From Amoebidium appalachense (Eukaryota > Ichthyosporea), in contig CAVNZM010000005.1 of assembly GCA_963693365.1 (NCBI GenBank), forward strand, positions 4,774,001-4,838,000: a DNA stretch of 64,000 nucleotides. The letters are read 5' to 3'. The notes under the pieces were generated by a model. It was not told the DNA's origin and did not search any database. It worked only from the letters and a program-made list of their open reading frames with translations. Within the stretch, counting starts at the first letter, position 1. Each line of letters begins with the position of its first letter. The position numbers were made by a program, and so were the translations under genes. Shown in pieces: positions 51,473 to 64,000 of the stretch.

Positions 51473-52865
51473 ATGAAGCCAGGCTGCCCTAAGGGCACAA
51501 CACAGCGCCCTGGGCATAAAACAGGCGGAGCTAGGGAGGGAGCTGGGCGCAAAAAAAAAAAGATGCTGCATTTGTTCAGCCTTTAGCGAACTTTGCAGGT
51601 TTTGGGACGGCAAACAAAGCTGTTTTGCAGGAACTAAACGTAAACGTACAACCCGAACAGCCCCCTCTATCTAAGGCCGCCGACATAAGGGCCCGTGTAG
51701 TTGAGGCAGGTAGCGTCCATTCGTTACCAAGAGAAATGGATCGGGCCCCTGCTCCACACCCACCAGACATACAGGTGCAACCCGACGAGGAACCTTTGCT
51801 AAATGCAGCAGCAGATGCGTACCGGGTAGACGAGGATGAAGGGGAGGAAGAGGGAGAAGATAATACGGACGGGGATGACGGTGGAGAGGAGTTTTCTGAC
51901 GCGGCGGGCGAAACAATCAAGTCGCACCTGCACACAGTGAAAGAGAGTCTCAAAGATGAGAAGACGCCTGTGGGGTGGCATCTTCCACCTCCCATTATAG
52001 GCTTTAAATTTGGGGGCGATCCAGCGCCTTTCTACAAACCCAGATGTTTTGCCTGGCTTCCGGAAAGGTTGTCTCCCGGTTTCATGGTGCCGTGCCCCTT
52101 CGATGATCACTACGTGGACCCCCACAACCACCCCAACCCACACCGTACTTCTCGCAATGGGTTCATGAGCAACCCCGTAGGACGGCGTGTTATCGACTTT
52201 GACAGCTGCTACTACATTATCACGGCCCGGTACTTTTGTGACACATGCAAAAAAAACTTTGCCGGCACAAACCCCCAGACAATTAAACGCCTTCCACTCT
52301 TCATGCGTGATCAGTTTCCGGCCTACCTTAGCCACCGCAGTGGGCTCGACCTAAAGGTGGTAACATTGTTGCGTGCACTGGCAGACAAAGGTGTGGGCCC
52401 AAACGCCTTTGCCACCCTCCTCTCGGAGCTCCACAAGCAGCGATACGACGAGCAGCGGCTCCTGTATTACTCGAGGGCGCTGCATTGGACCAAGTATGAA
52501 CTCAAAAAGCGTAACGATTTCCGCCCCCACGACCAGCGCCTGACAGAACTTCCCCCAGAGGAGCAGGCGGCTAAGTTCTCGGCGTTTGGTGACAAAAATG
52601 GTTACGCTGGACATGTGCCTTCAGGCAAGTGTGCACTGCATTTTGGGTGTGTAAATGGTCCCCATTGTTTTGTATGCACGTGCTTGGGCATTTTTTGGGT
52701 TGGCTTGGTAGGGTTTTGTTTTATTATTTTTTATTTTTTTTTTAGGGGGGGGGGGGGACTTGGAAATGGGTTTTGGAAGTGTGGTCAATAAGTTTCTATT
52801 ATGGTGGTGGTGGATGTGTGGTGGTGGATGTGCGCCTGTGAGTGTGCGTGTACTTGTGGGTCCGT

Positions 52866-52915
<50 letters not shown>

Positions 52916-52979
52916 GGGGGGAAGGGTGATGGATTAGGTGGTGGTGGTGGCAATCAGTCATGGTGGTGGTGGTGGTGGT

Positions 52980-53011
<32 letters not shown>

Positions 53012-53160
53012 GGGCAGAGGGATCATCAGAGGGGTGAAAGCATAACGGTCCATGTACCAGTGAGTGTGCTTGGGAAATCGTGGAGAACTGTTATGCCTGA
53101 AATTAGATGGTGGGTGTGCGCATGTGTGTCTGTGTGTGTTGGGGGAAAGGAGGTGGAGAG

Positions 53161-53199
<39 letters not shown>

Positions 53200-53876
53200 G
53201 GGGGGGCAACATGGTGGTAGACTGGATCTTGGTGGCGGTACTTAATGGTTATTATAGTAGTGGCAGGAGGGTGTGGGGGGAAGGGCAAACGGACGTGCAG
53301 GGGACAAACTGCAGATGGGGCACAAAGGGGAAAGAAGGTGAAAGTTGGTGCAATGACTTGGAGGGTTTGCGCGCGCCGGGAGGCGGGGGGAGGGGGGGGG
53401 GGGGAGGGGGGGGGGGGGGGGGGGGGGGGGGGCAAACGGCCGGAGATGGGTGTGTAGCGTTTTTGAGATGGGAAAAGCCATACAGACTTACGAAAATACA
53501 GAGAGGTGAGATGAACACGAGGGACTAGAGGGAATGGGGGGGATGGTCCTGATGGGAGGGTGGTGGAGTTCTAACAGTACTTGGGGTTCAGGCAAATACC
53601 TGAGTGCCGTGTATACTGAGTTCAGCGACCGCACGGCAAAGTACCAGAGCCTGGACACGCAGCTCAAGCCCGTAAACAACGTGCTCAAGGCCGACCACAC
53701 CTTCCAAATTGGGAAGCTCACCGGCATCAATGGGGAGCCTCTGTACCGAGGCCTATGGACTTGTGTAAACGAGCTTGGCGGTGTGTGGTCCCTCCTCTTC
53801 TCCCCCCCTCCCCCCACTCTCCCCCAGGCCCCCTTCCCCCCCCCCCCCCCCCCCCCCCCCCCCCACACACGCCCAC

Positions 53877-53907
<31 letters not shown>

Positions 53908-54145
53908 ACACACGCCCCCCTCCCCCCCCCTCCCCCCCCCCCTCCCCCCTCTAGGGCCTTTAAATCTCTTAGGCTCCACATTTAATGAGGTGGCACACTG
54001 TGAGTAGAGGTTTGTAGTATGTGGGTTTTGGGGACAATTCTTGCCCTGTCGAGCAAAAACTAGGAAGCTCCAGATATGTGTGTATGTGTTTTTGCTGGGT
54101 AGAGATTGGGGTGGGCTGGGGTGGAGCTTTCTTTTGGCGGGGAAT

Positions 54146-54195
<50 letters not shown>

Positions 54196-55685
54196 AGCTT
54201 CTGCCAAGCAGAATGGGAGTAGGGGCCAGTGATTGCAAGGGATGCAGGGGGGGGGGGGGGGGGGGGGGGAGAGACACCACCGTCGGGGTTGAAGGTAGAG
54301 AGGGCAAGAGGCCCGGGGTGGGGTGGGGGGGGGGGGGGGGGGGGACAGTAGGTGCCATATGGAGGGCTGTCCCATGGTTTGGGGGGAGGGGGAGTGGGGA
54401 AGGATCGTGGGCACATGGGTTTGGGGGGAAGGCAGAGAGGGGGAAAGGATTGTGATCACAAGGGTTTAGGGGGAGGAAGGGGGAAGGATTGTAGGTACAT
54501 GGGTTTAGGGGGGAGGGGGGGGGGAAGATTTTGGGGGAAAGGGAGGCCTGGGGAAAGTATGTGGGCACATGGGTTTGGGGGGAAGGAGGGGGAAGGGTTT
54601 TGGGGGAGAGGGAGGGGAAAGTATGTGGGCACATGGGTTTGGGGGGAGGGAGGGGGAAAGGATTGTGTGGGCACTGAAGTCTCGTGAAGGGCCATGTGGT
54701 AAGGGAAGCTAGAACATGCATGGCTGCTCGGAGATGCCCTCTCACACAGTGCGGCACCCCAGAGATCCGGGCGCAGGTATTTACACGGGACTGCAGCCAC
54801 CAGGAGATTGAGCCCGTGATCCAGCGCATCTCTGCCACCACGGCGGCGCTCAACAGCAAGGGCCCGGCCTTCTTCTACACAGATCGGTGCTGCCAAGACC
54901 GGGCGTTTGTTGAGCGCATGTTTCCAACCCTAGCCCGGCCAAAATGCCCCGTCCGTCTGAACGAGGCTGCGCTGGTAAGCGTGACGGACGGTCTGCCTGG
55001 GCTGGAGCTGCCGGCCAACTACCCTAAGCCGGTGTACACCGACTGCCAGGGGGCGGTGGTGGCTACAGCGGCCATTCGTGCCGACCTGGAGGGGCAGCAG
55101 CACCGCGTGGTGGGGCTGGACTGCGAGTGGGTCTATCGGGTGGGCCAGGCGCGGTCCAAGGTTTGCACGCTGCAGATTGCCACCGCACGGGCCGTGTACA
55201 TCTTCCACTTGGCACGCATGGGCCCCAACCACAGCCCGCCCGCGCGGCTGGTGGACGAGCTGATTGCGCTGCTTAGGGACCCCAGCATCATCAAGGTGGG
55301 CAAGCAGATCGGCACGGACTCGGCCCACCTCAACAAGGACTACGGCACCCCTGTGGCCAGCTATCTGGAGCTGGGCCGGTTCTGCTATGCCCGTGCAGCT
55401 ATCACCTCTGCGGCCCGGGGCTTGGCCGACATCACTGCCCAGGTCATAGGCAAGAAGCTGCCCAAGCCGGCACTTGTTCGATGCTCCAACTGGCACGAGC
55501 CGCTATCAGAGGTGCAGGCCACCTACGCTGCCCTTGATGCATATGCGTCCCTGCAGGTCTACTCGGCCGTGGTCGATAGGCCAAACCTGTCAGGTGTGTA
55601 TCCCACCTGCTTTTTGCCCCAGTGCTTATGTGCTTATGCCAGATATAGAAAGATTTTGGGCCCCCCAGAGGAGAGGGGAGGGGGA

Positions 55686-55721
<36 letters not shown>

Positions 55722-55812
55722 GGCTGACCACATGGGCCAGTGTTCCAGTTGTGTTATGCTGGGTGTCGGGTGGCTATCAAAGGAGGGGGTGATTGGTGGT
55801 GGTGGTGGTGGT

Positions 55813-55850
<38 letters not shown>

Positions 55851-56882
55851 CTATAGCACTGTTAACACGTGCAAGTGCCACACAAGCTGGGCACTGGGAG
55901 GAGGGGGGGGGGAGGGAGAAGGGGGGGGGGGGGGGGGGGGGGAGAGGGGGTTGCTAAGGAATATGCATTTGATTTTTGTGGAGCGAAGAGAAAAACGTTG
56001 GTGCTGTGGCTTTTTGGCTGAGTTTTTTGCTTCCCTCTATGACATGCAGCGCGGCTTCATGCAAAGGCACTCGGTGAAGGGGTTGAGATTGTGCCCCGGC
56101 GGGGCCCACATGCTGCAGCAGCCACCGGGGTGGTGCTGGCTGTGCAGCCGGAGCGCTGGGGGGGCATGAAGGTGGGCAAGAAGCATGCAGTGGTGCGGGT
56201 GGATCAGGTGCTGTCGCCGGCCATGCAGGTGCCCTTTGGCCCCGACAAGGGCAAGACCCTGGGAGAGCTGGGCCCGCCGCCCTTTGAGCTGATGGTGCAC
56301 CTGCAGTGGCTACGGCCCATTCAGCCCCCACCGGACCCAGGTGCCGAGGTGCCGGTGGTCCCTGACCCAGCCCCTCCCCCTGCCGAGCAGCAGCAACCCC
56401 TTGCCGGCCCACAGGCACCCCCCCAGGACCCCCAGGCAGCCCCGGGGGGCCTTGAGGCAGCCCCAGGGGGACCCGAGGCAGCTCCCAGAGAGGGCATGTT
56501 GGGCCAGGCACCGCCTGGGGAGGTGGTGTGGCAGACTGTGCTGAATGACGCCTTCCACTCCATTGCAAACACGGCGGACGGCACGTACAAGTCACACCCC
56601 CGCAGGGCTGAGTACGCACGCGCACTCAGCGAGGCAATATTTGTGTGGAATGAAGAGGATTACGGACATGTGAAGGTGCCCCCCCCCCCCTCCCCCCCCC
56701 CCCCAAAATAAAAAATAAAAAATAAAAATAAAAAAAACGGCAACAACAACATGCGTGACTGACGCGCACACACACATACACTCGTTAGCACACACTCACC
56801 ATTCCACCCACAACCATGCACACCTTCGACAAAACTTCTGAGGGAAGAGAGAGAGCCTGAGCCTCAGAGAGAGGGGGGGGAA

Positions 56883-56920
<38 letters not shown>

Positions 56921-57470
56921 GGGGGGGGGGGGAGGAGAGTGGGGGTTATTCATATGCCTAGAGAGAAATAATGTAGGGTTGTGGGGGGAAAGAGCCACAT
57001 GCATTTTTTACTTGTGTTGGGGGAGAAGATGGGGGGGGTGGAGGGGAGGGGGTCCTACAATAACGGCAGGTATCAAAGTCTACCAAACCCAAATTGCAGT
57101 GTGCGTAGTAAATTAATATTGGCATCCTGCCTCACAGGGGGTGCTGGAGCAGAAGGGCATCGACATTGAAACCGAGCTCAAGGGCGGCGACCTGAGCTAC
57201 TTCATGGAGCGCATCCGGCGGGTTATTCCCGACCCATACACGCTGGTCTCGCGGCTGGTGGAGTTCAAAAACACCTACAAGGATGTGCCGCCCGGACCGG
57301 ATGGCAAGCCTCTGTTCAAGAAGGATGGCTTTGAAAGACTCGAGGCAACATCCCCCCCCCCCCCCCCCCCCCCTCCCCTGCAGGCGCCCAACAACTCCAC
57401 CACCACAGAAAAGATTCTTCGCTTATTTGTCATCCTTGGTTCATCTGCACACACACGCACACCCTAGCCT

Positions 57471-57501
<31 letters not shown>

Positions 57502-57505
57502 ACAT

Positions 57506-57575
<70 letters not shown>

Positions 57576-57648
57576 CCCGCACGGCCCTTGCTGCCTAGCC
57601 AGTTGTTTTTTGCCTTTCCCTGCTCGTTTTTTTCCTTAGCAACCCCCA

Positions 57649-57705
<57 letters not shown>

Positions 57706-59368
57706 ATACACACACACTACCACCACCACCACCCACCCATCTCTCTGATGTTTGCTTGTGCCCCCACAGTCGCTGCTCGAACACGCCCAAAATGGCTGTC
57801 TGTCGGACCCCCCCGGCCTGCCCCTCTACTACGAGACCACTGCCGACGCAGATGGGCTCATGCGCTACCGCTGCATCCGGGGCACCAACGAGGTGGAGGG
57901 GGCAGTGCACAACCCCCTGGCCACCCACTTTGGGGCCACACGCATGTCGCTGCGCCTGCTGGACGCCACCATGTCCAATAGGCGCCACCGCCACAACCTG
58001 CGTGCACACTACCGCAACCGCCTGGGCCAGGCATCGGGGCCCCCCCACTACAGCCCCTGGATTGTTGACGACATGGAGGCACTGGCGCTGATGCTGTACG
58101 GCCATCACCTCGACCCCCAGTGGGTACCCGTAGGCTGCTACAAGCTACCGGAGGAGTACTTCAACTTTGCCCCGCTCTCCTGTGTGGCCAATGCCCCGGC
58201 GCAGGAGCCAGTTGCGGTGCCCGCACCCCCACCTCCGTCTGATAACATCGAGCCTGCAGCCAATGGCGTGATGGGCGGGCCAGAGGACTGTGAGGTCGAG
58301 GAGGGTGACGGTGCTGCCATGGGGGGGGGCAACCAGGTGGCGCGTGGTGCACCACAGCCGGACCCTGCACTGAGGGGCGACTACAAGTTCCTGGCGCAGA
58401 AGCAACATGTGGCCATCCCCTTCCTTCCGGTGCTTACCCCTCAGGAGCGCAAGCTATTCAGCACGCTGCTCCTGGGCACCTACAAGGCACATGCAAAGCC
58501 CAACGGCCAGCTGTTCGAGGCTTTGGCCCAAGACTTCAACAAGGCTGCCTCTGTGGCTGGGGGAATCTACATGAAGGATGCGGCCTACATCAAGAAGCAT
58601 TTCGACAAGTGGAAGACCTGGCAGACGGCACATGCACAGCGCTCCACACACGAGGGCCTGGCAGATCACCGCAAGCGTATGCGCGAGGAGAGGGCAGACG
58701 CTGTGCCAGCAACCATACGGCCTGCCCCCTTGCCACCCCTCCCTGTTCCAGACGGTGTCGATGCAGGGGCGCAGCGTGAGCGGCCCTTGCCCATGCTAGT
58801 GGGCAAAAAGCATCGCAACATTGGCCCTGAGGGGCCCCTGCAGATGGATTTGCCGGTGCCCCCTCCTATGCAGCCACCCCAGAGAGCCCCCAAGACCTGC
58901 AAGACGTGTGGCCGCCAGGGCAAGGGCTGCCTCGGCTCCAATCGGGCCAAGAGCTGCCCACGTTGGGTTGCAGCCAATCAGGATGCCATGCCACCAGCAC
59001 CCGCGCTTGACATGCAGCAGGGCCATGTGCCGCACATGCCCCCTGCACCCCATCCAGGCCCGCACCACCCACATGGCTGGCCCCCACCGTGGGGCATCAT
59101 GCCGCCTCAGCCCGGCCCTGCCTTCCCCATGCCTGGGCTACTGCCGCAGCACGGTCCCCATCCTTACTTGGGCCATGTGGGCCAGCCCTCGGCTGGTGGG
59201 CAGTTCCCACCCCCTTCTCGTGCATCTGCTGTGCTGGGCCTGGCGTTGCCACCTGCTGGAGAGACGCAGCTGCAATGGCACGATCGAAAGCAAAGTAATC
59301 GTGGCCGCAAGTCTGCAGGCAGCCAATCAGGATCTCAGAGTAGTCAGAGTAGCCAAACTAGTGTCTAA
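51473..59368 (+). CDS. DDE-transposase-like protein with embedded 3'-5' exonuclease (DUF6729-like N-terminus)
   Basis: Six exons: 51473-52624, 53592-53780, 54763-55593, 56050-56675, 57138-57344, 57770-59368, about 1,534 codons; introns 1 and 5 use GC donors. Order: basic AT-hook-like N-terminus (PGHKTGGAREGAGRKKK); acidic stretch; Cys/His region typical of DUF6729 (residues about 170-330: PCPFDDHY, RYFCDTCKKNF); KADHTFQIGK (about 417); FFYTDRCCQD (about 485); a DnaQ/RNase D-type exonuclease (GLDCEW about 562, TDSAHLNKDYG about 630, YAALDAYAS about 701); RGTNEVEGAVH (about 1040); a helical Myb/SANT-like region (about 1223-1290); CKTCGRQGKGC (about 1380); Pro/His/Gly-rich tail. The three outer motifs look like D, D and E of a MULE-like transposase; the exonuclease keeps DxE...D...D. 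Nuclear DNA/RNA action is inferred. The frame breaks once, in an 11-A run (51551-51561); one more A restores it. No terminal inverted repeats found. Confidence 0.78.
52740..53440. repeat. Intron 1 G-runs and GGT arrays
   Basis: Poly-G blocks at about 52880-52914, 52980-53010, 53162-53198 and 53410-53432, with (GGT)n patches between them. All lie inside the first intron of the transposase/exonuclease-like gene. Confidence 0.9.
54330..54680 (+). repeat. Intronic 60-bp-scale G-rich tandem repeat
   Basis: Irregular repeats of a unit containing GGGCACATGGGTTTGGGGGGA...GGGGAAGGATTGT, about five copies, in intron 2 just before exon 3. Confidence 0.7.
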
Positions 59369-62298
<2,930 letters not shown>

Positions 62299-62309
62299 GA
62301 ACAAAATTC

Positions 62310-63379
62310 TTTTTTCTTTTGACTGGATTTATTCGACGGAAAGATGTGCAAGTATGCACGGCTTACTGAGAAGACAATAAAAAAACTTCACGAGTTATCC
62401 AGTAACAAGTGCATACTGAGATACCTGAACACTGTGTGAAATCATATAAATACTCAATGTGACGACCAACAGAATTCAACAAAAAGTTTAAAGTGTTCAC
62501 ATTGCCAGCTAGTGTAGCAGACACCCGTAGGGAAAGAGGTAAAACGCGACATAAAAACTCACACCTATCAACATGCTTGCGATTAAAAAGTTCAGCACAA
62601 AAGTGGCACCAGCGGCGATGAATACAAGAATTACAGCGCCACTGCACAACTTCCCAGGCAATATCAACATCAGAGCACCATACAGACTTATCTACTAGGG
62701 TGGTATCCATACGTACAGCAGGAGAAATGTATCCTGCCAAAGCTCCCAAAAAGCGATAATGATCCGACAGTGTTGCCCGGAACATAACACATGCCGACTG
62801 AGTTTTACCTTTGATTTCTCTATCAGAACGAGAAAGAAACTTATACTGCGTATGGTAATAACGCGAAAAGGCAGAAAAAACAGGAAGAGAAAAGAAAGAG
62901 GGAGTGAGATAGCGAGAGGAAGAATCAGGTTGAAAGAGGGTAGGCTGAGGACATTCAGAAGTAGCGTTGGTGAATCGGGGGGGAAGAGGGATGGAGTGAG
63001 GGGGGGGAAAGAAAGCATAAAGAGGGTGACCATCAGGTATCCTAACTAAATGAAAACAAAAACGAAGAGACAATTCCTCCATACGACAAACAGCAGACGA
63101 CAATCCAAACATACTGATTAAGGGAGGCACAAACCGAGTACGAAACAAAGTGCGCAGCGCAGTACCCTGAAAATCGTCGAACTCTTTCAGCGCCATGGCC
63201 GCCTCGCGAGGTGGGGCGCAGGCCAATAGCGGAAGTCCATATTCGAAAGTCGGCCGTAAAAAAGTTTTATAGTAGAGAAGAAGGTTCGCAGGATGGATCA
63301 CAGACTCCCGTTGAAACATATTTGACACGATGTGAAGCTTACCCTTCGCACGAGCGATCCGTGCCGTGAGGAGCTTGCG
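62310..63379 (-). mobile_element. 5'-truncated LINE (non-LTR retrotransposon)
   Basis: 1,070 bp flanked by an 11-bp duplication GAACAAAATTC (62299-62309 and 63380-63390). The minus strand is the coding strand. The 3' untranslated part holds AATAAA and matches the fragment at 16206-16310. The 5' end is lost inside the RT region, as usual for target-primed insertions. Confidence 0.88.
62363..63379 (-). pseudogene. LINE ORF2 C-terminal fragment
   Basis: About 339 codons without a stop, lacking any start codon of its own. The first 120 residues resemble the RT thumb and following region of LINEs (LLYYKTFLRPTFEYGLPLLACAP, a pattern shared across clades). A Cys/His cluster CNSCIHRRWCHFCAELFNR...HVDRC near 62600 is in the place of the usual C-terminal zinc knuckle. 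The RT catalytic core lies in the missing 5' part, so no active enzyme is encoded. Confidence 0.78.
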
Positions 63380-63390
63380 GAACAAAATTC

Positions 63391-63783
63391 GAATTCAATT
63401 TGCAAAATCTGTGTATTTCCCGCGCTGCTGTCAGTTGGGAAAATGGTGAAGTGGAATCAATTTCTCAGAACTATTACCTCATGTTAATCGAAATTATACC
63501 CAACTAAACATAAGATCCTGATGATATCCCGACCCCACACCGTCCAAAAAAACAAAAAAATCGCGCAACATTGATGTCCTGCAAACCAAAGAAGTTTTGG
63601 GGGATTAAGGTTTGGTGCTCGAAACCAATCACCGTCGGCCAGTTCGGGCTGATGAGTATAAAAACTTCGCGCATGTCATGGCAGAAAACAGTCAGGTTGG
63701 TCGAAGTCCGTTGAAGCAGGCTCGAGAACATACATATAGCTATTCTTGGCGCAACTGCTTTTGTAACATCCATACATCCACAC
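63391..63783 (+). promoter_or_regulatory. Upstream region of the second Thr/Val-repeat gene
   Basis: CCAAT at 63625-63629 and TATAAAA at 63657-63663, about 120 bases before the ATG. A purine/AT-mixed 5' untranslated region follows. The sequence is unrelated to the upstream region of the paralogue at 50474 except for this two-box layout. Confidence 0.6.
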
Positions 63784-64000
63784 CATGTACAAGCTAGCTA
63801 CCGCCGTTCTTGTGGCCTATGCCGGCCTCGAATCAGTGTCCGCCCTCTATCCGGTCAGGCAGCCGCAGTACTACCAGCAACAGCAGGTCGATTATGTCTA
63901 CCAGCCTGCAAACTACCACAGTGGTGGGTATAACAAGCCGGTGTATCCGGATCCAACCACCTGTGCCACGGTCACAAAGACATCCACCATGTATGTCCCA
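63784..64000 (+). CDS. Secreted Thr/Val-rich repeat protein, second copy (runs off window)
   Basis: The first 72 codons (MYKLATAVLVAYAGLESVSA, QYYQQQQVDYVYQP, TKTSTMYVP) are visible. By eye the 217 bp are identical to the start of the minus-strand gene at 50474-50258, while the sequence before the ATG is different. It encodes the same signal peptide and Tyr/Gln-rich segment and enters the Thr repeats at the window edge. Inverted relative to its paralogue, about 13 kb away. Same inferred cell-surface or wall role. Confidence 0.85.

Overview
This is nuclear DNA of a eukaryote rich in introns and repeats. The genes have GT-AG introns (and two GC-AG introns). They include a classical (metazoan-type) dynamin, a SH3BGRL-family protein, a type I membrane protein and a secreted EGF-like/Apple-like multidomain protein, beside chromodomain-bearing Ty3/gypsy retrotransposons and a LINE. 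The dynamin is closest, as far as I can judge by eye, to those of animals and their unicellular relatives, so a unicellular holozoan-like protist is my best guess; the species cannot be named from sequence alone.

Layout: 1-5802 holds nine exons of a dynamin gene on the minus strand, running off the left edge. It is head-to-head with a compact four-exon SH3BGRL-like gene (6738-9638, plus). 9.6-12.2 kb is intergenic, with a structured dispersed repeat, a long perfect palindrome and a candidate mini solo LTR. 12205-13479 is a single-exon type I membrane protein. 13.5-19.3 kb is almost pure simple sequence (poly-C, CA, CT arrays).

19361-41563 is a modular extracellular-protein gene. Symmetric phase-1 exons alternate between a short EGF-like module and a longer Apple/PAN-like module. 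Its eighth visible exon is split at 24066 by a 16.6-kb chromovirus (24067-40649, minus strand), whose own integrase gene is split by a second, younger-looking chromovirus (25692-33535, plus strand, perfect 5-bp target duplication). The host-gene exons beyond the insertion carry frameshifts and a lost splice donor.

41.6-48.9 kb is mostly GT arrays and G-tracts, including a G-rich minisatellite with a repeated 15-bp inverted repeat. 48915-50474 (minus) encodes a secreted Thr/Val-rich repeat protein; an inverted paralogue, identical over the visible 217 bp, starts at 63784 and runs off the right edge. 51473-59368 is a six-exon gene of about 1,534 codons in which a DnaQ-type 3'-5' exonuclease appears to sit inside a DDE-transposase-like domain. 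59.4-62.3 kb is intergenic with a long GT array, and 62310-63379 is a 5'-truncated LINE with an 11-bp target duplication.

Exon boundaries were set by hand from splice consensus, phase continuity and remembered family patterns; no search was run. Several one-base frameshifts lie in or near homopolymers and could be sequencing errors.
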